Shown here: in pieces, positions 11,430-21,939 of the stretch
Layout of the letters: each line of letters starts with the position of its first letter
Numbering within the stretch: the stretch's first letter is position 1
Origin: Avena insularis
Lineage: Eukaryota; Streptophyta; Magnoliopsida; Poales; Poaceae
Assembly: GCA_023614405.1 (NCBI GenBank)
Contig: CM042689.1
Span: 307,373,132 to 307,437,131, forward strand
Direction of reading: 5' to 3'
Length of the DNA stretch: 64,000 nt
Made by a program: the position numbers and the translations under genes
The notes under the pieces: generated by a model
The model's input: the letters and a program-made list of their open reading frames with translations, nothing else
The model's database searches: none
Told to the model about the DNA's origin: nothing

Positions 11430-13387
11430 AACATCATAAACTGAGTGAACCCGCTTGAATGGGACTGGTTATAGATTGCCCTGTGTCATAGGGGAAATAA
11501 CTTATGGGATTAATCAAGTATAAACTAAAACCTATAAATGCTTTAATAGGGAAATAATTTTATGTTGATCAAGAATAAGGATTATGTTATTAAGCGACAA
11601 TTTGCTTGACATGAGGTGTCAACGAACGCCATTTATCAATATACTCCCTCCATGCCAAAATATAAGGCATATAAGATTAGTCAAAGTCAAATCATACTAA
11701 GTTTGACCAAATATTTAGTAAAAAATATTACAATATTTAATGGACACATTGAGAAAAATACTTTAATATTGTATGTGTTCAATTTTCATGTATAAACTTA
11801 TATGCCTTATATTTTGGGTTGGAGGGTGCACTCATACCAATACCAAGATTGGCCTCTTAAAAGACTTACTCTCCATTGTCTACCACTAACCTATTGTTGG
11901 AAATCCACCGGGTAAAACAACATGGGATAAAACACAAAAAAACATGGTGTCATATGACAACACATGAAATTACCGTACACCAGTGTTGTCGGGTTGGACT
12001 AAGTAAATCGAATATGGGATTATCATTCGTGAAACATAGTTTTAGATCCAACACCTTCAACAAGTCATGATGTGCGTAAGGCTGCTTGATCTAGCTTTGA
12101 GGTAATATTACGTGTTACCAATCTAGAGAACAACCATCAACGTTAGCTGGCAGTGGGTCACAACCTATATTGAATTAGTCATGCTCAAATTTACAAGTGA
12201 CAAAGGAGTAACCGACTTGCCGCCACTACCTACTCTAAGCATATTACCATTCTCGCCACCGAGAAGGATAAGTACCCAAACCACGTCGATGTCGCTCGGT
12301 CAGCCCACCATCCTCTAGTCGGGTCACACCTAAAGAGTGTGTCGGCTTGGATCCTTCAATAGAAAATGCTATCATAAATTGATTAGACAATTTGATTCGC
12401 ACCTCCACACCAGAGACCAAACTGTGAGCACCACCCTACTAACCTTGCTTCTCTATTGCAAGACTGTTGATCTTTGTGTCATCTCCCCTACATGAATAGC
12501 ATCAGGATAAGTGCTCTCGCCACCACCTTCACGGATGACCACATGGACTTTCCTAATGTCTTTCTTAAATGGCGGTGAGGTAGGAGGAGGCTAGAGGCGC
12601 TGCTAGGGTTTTGCTCTCCCAAGACTGCCATCTAGGTGACGAACATCAGTCAATATGCTTCTTTCTCTATTGCAACTATGCAGAGGAATACATAGATGGT
12701 ACGTACTCTCAATGGAGCTCCTCACAAAAATGTTGGTACAACTTGCTTTGTAATTTGCAATTAGGTTTATCGGTAAAAAAGTACTTTGAGGTTGAATAGG
12801 TATTCACTTTGATTTAAAACGTCAATATTGTTGTAACAAAACATATTCTAGAAAACTTTGGCTAGTCTCAAATGATATATGTGGTTGATGATACCAACTA
12901 AAATGTTTCTTTGAGAGAGAGGTGAACTACGTCAAAGCCCATATTTCATGCATATGCATTAGCTTTAAGAAATGCTTATTTTGTTATAGCTCATTGTTGT
13001 TGTATTACATAACACGGTCATGTTTGACCTCGAAAATATCACTATGTTTATGGACAATATTTATAATGGGCATTAATGTTGAAGTTTATTTTGCATGTTT
13101 TGCTACCATGGAAACAACACTCTTTTCGTAGAAGATATAATTCAGAAAATTGTATATCCCACATATGGTTATTTCATCCATGTATCAGGTCACATGTTGC
13201 ATGTGTTTGCATGTCGGATTGAAAACACTTATGCCTTCCTGCTAAAATTCTTCCTTACAAAGGTACAAGAATATAGTATAGTTTTTTCCTGTTTCCTTTT
13301 ATCGCAGATATGTAATCCCCTTAATTATGTTTTTGTGCTTATTTATGTTGATGACATAATTGTTGCTAGCTCCTCTCATGATGCAAC
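11430..13387. repeat. Tandem duplication, copy 2 (1,958 bp)
   Basis: Second, apparently identical copy of 9472-11429. Here the Copia reverse transcriptase frame continues past the repeat end into unique DNA, so this copy keeps the original right-hand junction and copy 1 has the new one. Confidence 0.95.
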
Positions 13388-13481
13388 AACAACCCTTCTT
13401 CAAAATATCCAAAAGGAGTTTGCCTTGAAGGACCTTGGTGATGTACACTATTTTCTAGGTCTAGAGGTGAAGAAGGTGTAG
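13330..13481 (+). pseudogene. Copia reverse transcriptase fragment
   Basis: About 50 residues of Ty1/Copia reverse transcriptase: the YVDD catalytic box followed by the conserved KDLG-V-YFLGLEV segment. The frame ends only because the solo LTR is inserted after the GAAGG at 13472-13476. The beginning of this fragment (58 bp) is also present at 11372-11429 through the tandem duplication. Confidence 0.88.
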
Positions 13482-14284
13482 GGTTCGTAGCACGAAAAAC
13501 AAAACAAAAATCGCATGGACACACAAAACCAAGATCTAATTTATGGTAAATCCAAGATCTAATCTACGAGATTGTAGAGAACTAACCCTCATAGATCCAA
13601 AACGTTTAACGAGATCGGATTCTCGTGGTTGGTGTAGTCGATCACTTGTCGATCTCAAGATCGTGTAGACGATCCTTCATGATCGGTCAGCCTGCAAGGT
13701 CACGGCAGTCGATGAAGACCTTCCTCTCCCTTGTTCCAGCAGGGCAGCGGAGGTTGTAGATCTCCTCGGAATCCCAACAGCACGACGGTGTGTTGGTGGT
13801 GCTGGAGGAGAAGAGATTACTGCAGGACTTCGTGAAAGGATACATATGTCGCCTAGAGGGAGGGTGAATAGGCGATTAAAACTTTTCCTAGAGTGGCCCA
13901 ACAAAGGCGGAATAAAACTAGTGTTTACTTTGTTAAGCACAACCTAGAACAACTAAGGTTCACCTATGTGCACCAACAACTTATGCTAAGCAATACAAGC
14001 AACAAAGTGATAGCAAGATATATATTACTTCAAGCACGAAGGCTATCACAATGTAAAGTGCATAAGTAAAGAGCTCGGGTATAGAGATAACCGAGGCACG
14101 CGGAGACAACGATATTTTACCGAGTTCCTCCCAACATGGAGTACGTCTCGTTTGAAGAGGGGGTGGTATCAAACCACCAACGCCACAAAAGGCCTCCCTT
14201 ATTCTCCGGTGAATCTCACCCCAATGGGATCGATCCACGCTTCCACTATCGGTGCACTTGCCGGTGGCAACCGGAACCTCTCAC

Positions 14285-14404
14285 AAGGTTGGGGCACTTC
14301 TCCACAACTTAATTGGAGGCTCCCAACAACGCCACAAAGGCTACAAGGTTGGGGCACTTCTCCACAACTTAATTGGAGACTCCCAACAAATGTCACCAAG
14401 GCCT
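14285..14404. repeat. 60-bp tandem repeat inside copy A
   Basis: Two consecutive 60-bp units starting AAGGTTGGGGCACTTCTCC. The related element at 35391-37752 has a single unit here, so the duplication arose within this copy or its lineage. Confidence 0.85.
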
Positions 14405-14879
14405 CAACCTGCAACACAACAAACCATATAGGGTTCCAAGAACCCAAGAGTAAAAAGCTTCTCAACTTTCACTCACCAAATCCTCCGAAGAGAACTCAAA
14501 CCGATGCACCGAATGCAACTGGCAAGAACATCACAAAGGTGTTCAAATCCTTCTCTCCCAAATTCCTCCAAAGCTACAAAAGCTTATGGGGGAATAAGAG
14601 AGGAAGAACAATGGAGGAAATCCACAAAAGACTCCAAGATCTAGATCCCAATATGTTCCCCTCACTTAGAGGAGAGATTGATTGGTGGGATTGTAGATCT
14701 AGATCTCCTCTTTCAAATCCCTCAAGAATATGCAAGAATCATAGGAGGGATTGAGAGAAAACAAGCTTAAGAAGGTAAACAATGGAGAGGAAAACTTGCA
14801 AGAATGTTTGAGGAACCATTGGGGAATAATGCCCCTTATATAGGTCCCTCCAAAATCCAACCGTTGCAGCCCAAAAACG

Positions 14880-15060
14880 TGATTCCCGGTAATACCGGAC
14901 TTTTTCCCGGTACTACCGGACTTTCCCGGCACTACCGGACATTTCCTGCGGTTCCTGGGGCTCCAAACGCATTTTTCTCTGCGCTCCCCGGTACCAAAAT
15001 GCGGTATTACCGGACCCCGGTACTACCGTATCCTGGTCCGGTACTACCGGTCATCACAGA
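14880..15060. repeat. CCGGTACTACCGG minisatellite
   Basis: Many irregular copies of CCGGTA(C/A)TACCGG, a near-palindromic 13-mer, lie within copy A of the 2.37-kb repeat. The same motif recurs in copy B near 36412-36445 and 36898-36935. Confidence 0.8.
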
Positions 15061-15204
15061 ACGAAAACAGCCATAACTTTTGCATCCGGACTCCGATTTC
15101 GATGATCTTGGGCTCGTTTCGAAGAGGACAACAACCTCTACAAGATCATGCAAAGAAACATCATATTACAGCAAGGGATGATAGATCCAAATGACGAAGT
15201 CAAA

Positions 15205-15430
15205 AACCTTTTATCGCGCTAGGTACTAAAATGCGGTACTACCGCTTTTTGGTACCTAGCCCGGCAGTGGCTTTTTGCAACTTGTCAAAAACCTTCTGCC
15301 GCGCTAGGTACTAAAATGCGGTACTACCGTATTTTGGTACCTAGGAGGGCAGTGGCATTTGGCAACTTGCCAAAACCTACTGCCGCGCTAGGTACTAAAA
15401 TGCGCTACTACTGCATTTTGGTACCTAGGA
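15205..15430. repeat. Three ~85-bp tandem repeats
   Basis: Three units starting GCGCTAGGTACTAAAATGCG at about 15216, 15301 and 15385, each containing GGTACTACCG and GGTACCTAG. They lie inside copy A of the 2.37-kb repeat and are not seen in copy B. Confidence 0.85.
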
Positions 15431-17659
15431 AAATTCAAACCTCTATAACTTTTGATTGGTAACTCCGATCGACCCGATTCCAATTGCGTTGGAAAAAGGA
15501 CGACATGAGCTACCCTATGAAAGGTGAAAATATTGGTTATCACCAAGTGATAATGTATCATGTATAGTAATGTGAGATACCTCACTCGGTGAGAAACCGA
15601 AAAGCCGCCAAGATCAAAATCGCAACAAGATACAAACGGAAGATCCGATTTTGATGAACAAGAGATTGTTATGGAGATTACCACAAGCTCTATATCCTCA
15701 CATGGATAAGACCAAATAACAACCAAATATGATGATGCAAATATGCAAAGGTTTGAGCTCTCTCCGAACAAAGTGAACGAGTTACTCATTCGAGAGCCCC
15801 TCTTGATAGTACAACTATCTATCCTAAACCCGGTCTCCTACTAACAATATGAGACCGGCAAAAGGGAAAACCTATCAAGATTATACCTTTGCCTTGAGCA
15901 TTCCACTTGAGCTTGATGTAGACGATCTTGCCCTTATCAAGATGTAACGCCTTTCTTAATTCCTCATCACCGATCCATTATCACCGAGAATGGCAAGCAT
16001 CAAACATGAGATCTTCTATAGATGGTGCATTTTGAGCTTGCATAACACATATTCTTCTCATTTCATCGACCTTGAAGCCAACACATGCTCCAAGCGATGC
16101 TAATGGACAAATCCTACAAGTATAACTTAATACACACATTAGTCCATAAAGATTGTCATTAATTACCAAAACCACACATGGGGGCCCACATGTTCTTTCA
16201 CTTCGCCTAAGCCGACGCAGTGTATGGAGGATAGAGGGGAGGCGTCGACGGCTAGGGTTTGGGGTGAGGGTCTATGGGATGCCCTCACCCCTCCTTATAT
16301 GGGTGTGGGGCTGCAGCCAGGCTGGCGACAATGAAGGGGAGAGGGAGAACTTGTCCCTCAAGGTTTCCCTTTCCTTCCCTAACTAGGATTTGACTTTTCA
16401 AACTAGAGTTTGTTTCTCTCTTCCTAGTCCTTGGCCGAGTTGACCTAGGGTATGATGCGCCCAGCCCATCAGGGTATGGTGCATTCCAAGTACCCCCTCC
16501 CGGGGTGGTGTACCTTCAAGAACATTCTAGAAGCTTCCGGTCAAAACACCAAAAACATTTCCGAACCCCGGAAATTGACTTTCCTTATATGAATCTTATT
16601 CTCCGGACCATTACGGATCTCCTCGTGATGTCTTGGATCCAATCTTAGACCCCGAACAACATTCGGTCTCCAACTCACATTCCATATCTAATCAAACAAC
16701 ATTGAATCCTTAAGTGTGTCTCCCTACGGTTCGTGAACTATGAAGACATCGAGACACCTCTCCGATCAATAACCAATAGTGGGATCTGGAAATCCATAAT
16801 GGCTCCCACATACCTCTATGATGACTTCGTGATCGAATGAACCATTTACATACGATATTGATTACCTTTGTCACGCGATACTTTACTTATCCGAGGTTTG
16901 ATCATCGGTATCTCTATACCTAGTTCAACCTCATTACCGACAAGTACTCTTTACTCGTTCCGTGATATGGCATCCCTTGTGACCTAGTCACATGCTTGCA
17001 AGCCAATTGGGTGACATTCCACCGAGAGGGCCCAGAGTATATCTATATGTCATATGGATGGACAAATCCCACTCTTGATCCATGTGCTTCAACACATACT
17101 TTCAGAATACCTAATGCCACCTTTATAACCACCCAGTTATGGAAGTGGTGTTTGATGTCATCAAAGTATCCATCTGGTGATGGTGATTAACATGATCTCA
17201 TGGTTGAAGTATTAGGTTACTATGTATTTGAAAGCTTATATCAAACAAACTCTAAATGACTTGGTCTTATGCTATGCTAACTATAGGAGTGTTTCCATCA
17301 CATCATTCTCCTAATGACACGATCTTGTTATTAATAACATCCAATATCCATGATCAGGGAACCATGATCATCTATTAATCAACAAGCTAGTTTAACAAGA
17401 GGCTTACCAGGGACTCTTTTATGTTACAAAACACACAAGTATTAATGTTTCTGGTTAATACAATTATAACATGTTATGCAAACATTTATCATAAACACAC
17501 AGATATAATAATAACCATTTTATTATTTCCTCTTGGGCATATCTCCAATAGAAGGTACATGATAGGCTGCTACTTACATAAGAAAAATATACCTCTATGT
17601 TCTCAAAAGAGTAGGTATGATGAGTTGCAAGCCTACGAATACACCCATGTCAACAAGTG

Positions 17660-18360
17660 AAAAACTATCTGCCCATGAAGGTATTTCTCTTAGTGAAGTG
17701 GATGCAACAAGGTAAAGAAGCATTGTTGGTACATTGTAGTACTTAACACTCACCAGGCAAGATATATATTTTTCTGTCAACAAAGTTTGCCAGTTCTTAC
17801 ATTCACCAACCACACTTCACTTGGACTGCTATTAAAAGAATTCTAAGATATCTCAAGGATACATCTAGTCTTGGGTTAACATTCAGCAAGTCCCTTCTAT
17901 GCTTGTAAGTGCCTTTTAGATGTAGATTGGGCAGGATGTCCAAATGACAGGAGGTCTATAGGTGTCTTTATTGTATTTCTTGGTCCAAACTTAATACCAT
18001 GGAGTGCAGGAAAACAAGCCACAATGTCAATATCAAGTACAAAGGAAGAATATAAGTCTCTAGCCAATGCCACAACACAGTACAAACTCTTCTTGATGAA
18101 CTAAAGGTTCAAGATCCTCCTGTTGCACAGTTATGGTTTGATATATGGGTGCAACTTATCTTTCAGATAATCTGATTTTTTATGCTAGAACTAAGCACAT
18201 TGAAGTAGATTATCACTTTGCTCGAGAACGAGTAGCTCAATTTTTTTTGGATATTAAGTTTATTCCAACAAGTAATCAAGTTGGAGATGGTTTCACTAAA
18301 CCTTTGACATTACGTCAACTAGAAGCTTTTAGGAACAATCATAACTTAGGTAAGTTATGA
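17660..18360 (+). pseudogene. Copia RNase H region, degenerate
   Basis: In interrupted frames this encodes the C-terminal part of Ty1/Copia pol. A region with [14 protein letters not shown] and RILRYLKDT-like stretches is followed by [15 protein letters not shown] (the usual STAEAEY site). A final 71-codon frame (18145-18360) carries ARTKHIEVDYHF. Several stops and frame changes are present. Confidence 0.85.
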
Positions 18361-18370
18361 TTGGTGGGGA

Positions 18371-18583
18371 TGTTAACGTGTTAGGAAATATTGTACATGT
18401 CGAGTCCATCATGATAAGGATCGACTGCTAGATTGTTGCGAGTTGTATTTATCCGATAAGAGTTGTCATAACAGTATTTGATGTAATCCTGTTGGTGGTT
18501 TTGGTTAACCGTGCTCCTATATAACACGTACAATGTGCCCAGCCAGGGCCAACACATCTTCACGAAAAACCACAGTTATATCA
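18371..18583 (+). mobile_element. Probable 3' LTR of the Copia element
   Basis: Starts TGTTAACGTGTTAGG directly after the purine tract and ends ATATCA, a length of 213 bp. It contains a TATA-like CCTATATAACACG. There is no second LTR for comparison, so the right boundary rests on the TG...CA rule and on the start of the 0.32-kb block. Confidence 0.6.
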
Positions 18584-18908
18584 CATAACATGGTCATGTT
18601 TGACCTAAAAAATGTCACTATGTTTATGGACAATATTTTTAACGTGCATTGATACTAAAGTTTATTTTGCATTTTTTGCTACCATAGAAACAACACTCTG
18701 TTCGTAGAAGATATGATTCAGAAAAAATGTATATCTGACATATTGGTTATTTCATCCATGTATCAGGTCACATGTTGTCCGTGTTTGCGTGTTGGATTAA
18801 AAACACTTATGACGTCCTGATAAAAATCTTTCTTACAAAAGATACAAGAATATAGTAAAACTTTTCCTTGTTTCCTTTTATCGCGGATATGTAATCCCCT
18901 TAATTATG
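18584..18908. repeat. Diverged copy of the 0.32-kb host block
   Basis: About 88% identical by eye to 11049-11371 and 13007-13329. After its end, TTAATTATG, the sequence departs from the other copies, which enter the Copia fragment at that point. Confidence 0.85.
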
Positions 18909-19075
18909 GAAACATGGAAACACATTCAAGAAACACCCCATGAAACTCTAACGTACAACATGAAAAAGTGATTAAATCATCACATGTGTCAACTTATCGG
19001 CGGATGCATCGCCTAGCTATATAAGAAATTTTTATATTGGTTGACACAAATTTTTGCTAAGAGTAAAATCACATT

Positions 19076-19330
19076 CTTTTTTTTTCCGAATATTCTACCG
19101 TTCTATCAATAATCATCAACAACAGTACAAAAAACCTAAAAATAATAAAAATTATAAATATGTCCATAAACCACCTAGCAACGACTACAAACACTAACAC
19201 AAAAGTAACAACATGCATGTTTCTCACGTGGATATTGGTTGACATTGTGCGATAGTCCAGCCACCCACACGCCCAAATTAGTGACACTATAATCCGGCAA
19301 TCCACACGCCCGTCCAAATTTTTAGAATGT
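19076..19330. repeat. Dispersed SINE/LINE-like repeat, partial
   Basis: Contains the run TCTATCAATAATCATCAACA followed by CAGTACAAAAAACC, AATAATAAAAATTA and CACCTAGCAACGACTACAAACACTA. The same words in the same order occur at 25862 and 26230. I recall this as a very common repeat in Triticeae DNA but cannot name the family. Confidence 0.6.
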
Positions 19331-20464
19331 CAGAGTGTTCAGCCACTCAAATGCGGTACACGCGCGCTCAAAAAGGGGAGACTATAAAGAAGCGGAGAAT
19401 TTTGCTAACATGCACTCGATTGTGTTTTTCGGAGCACTCAAATTTCCACCCCGTGGGATTTTCTTACGAGCAGGGTGTGCATCAATTGGACGAACAAAAA
19501 GCATGGGAGATGAACGAATTGGCCAGGCCGTTCTATTCTAAATATATATTAGAAGCGTGTGGCTAGCAGGGGCCGGATGGATGAATGCACAAATCATAAC
19601 TGAATTCCAGACCACAAAAGGCAACCCAATTAAACTTTCTGTAAAGTCCCTATCAGTACAAGTGTAGTTAATCTCATCGCCAACCTCCCCCTTCTTCAAC
19701 TACAGCCTTATCTTCAACTTCACCGGTCATTTTTGGCATGGACACTTGGAAAGGTGAAAAGGCAAGGCGAGCAGATGAGGAGAGAGTATTTTTTAATGGA
19801 ATGCGCGGTGCTTCTTCCACCCCTGGAATTAAAAGACGCTTGGAGCTAGCTAGAGATGGTCGCGGCACCAGCACCAGCCTAGCTAGGATCGGAGGTGGTT
19901 GCTGCGGCGTGTCGGGGAGAGTGATGCGTTCTAGTCAGAGGAAGGCGGGGCAGGGTACGTGATGGAGATCGGTGGTTGATGCGGCGTGCGTGCGTGTGCA
20001 CCCAGCCCAGCCGCCCCAAGTCTGGCCGAGCTTGAGGTCATGGAGTAGTTTATTGGGTCGACGAACGGACGTGCCAAAGCCTTGCCGCTTTCGGATACAG
20101 AGCAACGAGTTGCATGCGTGCGTGCGTGCGTGTGGTGAACCTGAGAAAAAGCAGGGCTGGTTTTAGTTTCGCCGGCCATATTATGGTTCATGGACAGTAC
20201 TCGTCGTACATTATATTTGCTGTGCTGCCGTCCTGTGTACTTCTGGTGCATTAGAGTGCTTATTATTATTATCTTCACGCTCGTACGGCTTTGTTTCACA
20301 CACGGTGTGACGTCGAGCTAACAAGCCACACTTGCATATTCGAATTCGCGGAAGAAAAAACACTTGCCTCTTCGATGAAATGTGCCAAATTTGGTGCGGC
20401 AAATTATATATCTTGCTACTAGACGAGGGAAGCTTGAAAATATTTTGGATTTTCGTCTAGAAAG
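19331..20464. other. Unassigned intergenic DNA, moderately GC-rich in part
   Basis: The only ORFs are under 125 codons and none resembles a protein I know. The part at 19690-20170 is GC-richer, with GTGC-type simple repeats near 20110-20130, and could be a gene relic. I see no splice-consistent coding structure. Confidence 0.4.
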
Positions 20465-20466
20465 TA

Positions 20467-20554
20467 CTATTTCCGTTATAAAATACTTGTCATGGTTTTA
20501 GTTCAAATCTAAATTAAAACCAAAGCAAATAGTATCTTGGAACAGAAGGAATAG
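20467..20554. mobile_element. Small Stowaway-type MITE, degenerate
   Basis: Imperfect inverted ends CTATTTCCGTTATAAAATAC and TCTTGGAACAGAAGGAATAG, with TA at 20465-20466 and 20555-20556. Confidence 0.65.
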
Positions 20555-20567
20555 TACATTGTACTCT

Positions 20568-20817
20568 GGCTGCTCATAGTGGGGATAACATTAGGAGTAA
20601 CATATATGCCACATAGACTAAAATGATGATATGACAAGCAATTAATGAAGAGAGAGACAAATGGAGTAACGTAATATGTTACCATCACATCACACTTTTT
20701 AATACAAATAAGTCTACAAAACAATGCTCTATGATACTACACTAAGTTACTTCCACTATGAAGGTAGTAACTTAGACAAAAGGGTAAGTCTACAATACTA
20801 TGCACTATGACCAGTCT
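20568..20817. mobile_element. TIR MITE (GGCTGCTCATAGTGGGG type)
   Basis: The left end TGGCTGCTCATAGTGGGGAT matches the complement of the right end, GACTGGTCATAGTGCATAG. The interior has the GTAACATATATGCCACATAG and TAGTTACT-like words typical of this abundant grass MITE. A partial relative lies at 27195-27328. Superfamily not assigned. Confidence 0.7.
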
Positions 20818-21078
20818 AAGGCCTATGAACCACTTTGATAGGAATAAGAAAATCAATAACTCACCCTTTTGATTACTACATACACCAATAATTATACATA
20901 CATGAGAGAAAAAAAGAAAAAAAAGATCATACATTGAATGAGAGATGATAATAAATAAGAAAGAACTTGTAATTCCTAATATTTTAAAAAAACTCTTAGG
21001 TCTTATAATTCCTAACGGAGGGAGTACTGCATTGGATGTTAAGCGGCACGACACACACACACCAAGTATAATATAGTA

Positions 21079-21331
21079 CTCCCTACGTCTGGAAATAAGT
21101 GACGTGGCTTGGTCTAAATTTGCATTTATGTATCTACATACTCCCCCCGATCTATATTAATGGACTTTGATTTGTAAAATTTGGATGAACCTATATATGA
21201 AATAGTGTTTAGATTTATTCAAATCTAGACAATTTGAGTCAATTAATATGGACCGAAGAGAGTATTAAAATATGTCTTAATATATGTAAATCTAAACAAA
21301 TGCAAGTCATTTATTTCCGAATCGGTCGTAG
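21079..21331. mobile_element. Stowaway MITE, interrupted by another Stowaway
   Basis: The outer element starts CTCCCTACGTCTGGAAATAAGTG after TA and ends with its diverged complement CATTTATTTCCGAATCGGTCGTAG. Its arm is split at 21140 by the inner element, which accounts for the extra length. Confidence 0.75.
21141..21262. mobile_element. Inner Stowaway MITE (nested)
   Basis: A 122-bp element, ends CTCCCCCCGATC and GGACCGAAGAGAG, with TA at 21139-21140 and 21263-21264. It resembles the 122-bp element at 27329-27450 in length and layout. Confidence 0.82.
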
Positions 21332-21615
21332 CTTATGACGAACAACGGTGAGGTGCACACTCTTCGTGCTAGATGAGATGATTGATCAGCACGCACATCG
21401 CACCCTGGCACGACAGAGGCTAGTAGGATCTGAGTGTACCTCTTGATCGATCCTGGCAGGGTGGTGGGAGGCATAATGCTAGTCTCTGGTCAAACGGAAG
21501 TGATCGCCGGCCATCAACCAATCCATTATATGTGCATGGTTACACGGATAACATTAACTTTTCTCTCTATCCGCCACTCATGTGGTCCTATCTTCATGCT
21601 TCTTTTTCTCGAGTA

Positions 21616-21784
21616 CTCCCTTCGTTTTAAAATATAAGATGTTTTAGGTTTGTGAAGAAAATATATCTAGACTTGTTTTAGTGCGTAGATTCATTCCAAA
21701 CCTGAGTGAACCTACGTATTAAAAGAAGTCTAGATATATTTGCTTCATAAAACTAAAACATCTTATATTTTAAAATGGAGGGAG
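21616..21784. mobile_element. Stowaway MITE with near-perfect hairpin
   Basis: A 169-bp element, ends CTCCCTTCGTTTTAAAATATAAG and its complement, TA at 21614-21615 and 21785-21786. The arms (AAGATGTTTTAG and CTAAAACATCTT, AATATATCTAGACTT and AAGTCTAGATATATT) pair over most of the length. Confidence 0.92.
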
Positions 21785-21868
21785 TAGATTTAGATATTAT
21801 TACTTTTTTCTTAGAGAGAAGGAAAGCTTCAAGTAATTTATTAATATTTTTTTTGTTGCGAAATTGAG

Positions 21869-21872
<4 letters not shown>

Positions 21873-21930
<58 letters not shown>
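21873..21930. repeat. (AT)29 microsatellite
   Basis: An uninterrupted AT dinucleotide tract of about 58 bp, followed by a short ACACAC run. Confidence 0.97.

Positions 21931-21939
<9 letters not shown>

Larger units (their letters stand above)
13833..16200. mobile_element. 2,368-bp solo-LTR-like repeat, copy A
   Basis: Begins TGAAAGGATACATATGTCGC and ends ACATGTTCTTTCA, giving TG...CA termini with a 6-bp inverted end. It is flanked by an exact 5-bp duplication CTTCG (13828-13832 and 16201-16205). Copy B (35391-37752) shares the same ends and long stretches of the interior. No coding domain is recognised. The duplication length and termini fit a solo LTR, though no full-length element is in the window. 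It lies inside the BARE/Angela-like LTR and is therefore the youngest of the three layers. Confidence 0.8.
13477..17550 (-). mobile_element. BARE/Angela-like solo LTR, inserted in the Copia pol
   Basis: Read on the minus strand, the end at 17550 starts TATTGGAGATATGCCCAAGA and resembles the known BARE/Angela/WIS LTR start; the similarity continues for several hundred bases (from memory). The element is flanked by an exact 5-bp duplication GAAGG (13472-13476 and 17551-17555). Without the 2,373 bp of nested insert and its duplication, the LTR is 1,701 bp, close to the 1.7-1.8 kb usual for this family. No internal domain follows, so it is a solo LTR. Confidence 0.88.
13330..18583 (+). mobile_element. 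5'-truncated Copia retrotransposon, interrupted
   Basis: Ty1/Copia pol sequence begins abruptly in the reverse transcriptase domain with the YVDDIIVAS motif at about 13350 and the typical [17 protein letters not shown] stretch. It is interrupted at 13476 and resumes after 17555. The RNase H part (about 17660-18360) includes ARTKHIEVDYHF and a DGFTKPL-like ending. Stop codons and at least one frame change show it is dead. A purine-rich tract (TTGGTGGGGA) leads into a probable 3' LTR. No gag, integrase or 5' LTR is found. Confidence 0.88.

Noticed and set aside
14152..14754. 200-codon plus-strand ORF in copy A
   Set aside because: It is made partly of the 60-bp tandem repeat, is broken in copy B and has no domain; not a gene.
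14880..15430. Regularly spaced short repeats resembling a CRISPR array
   Set aside because: The DNA is a plant transposon, the units vary in length and spacing, and no cas genes exist. It is a minisatellite.
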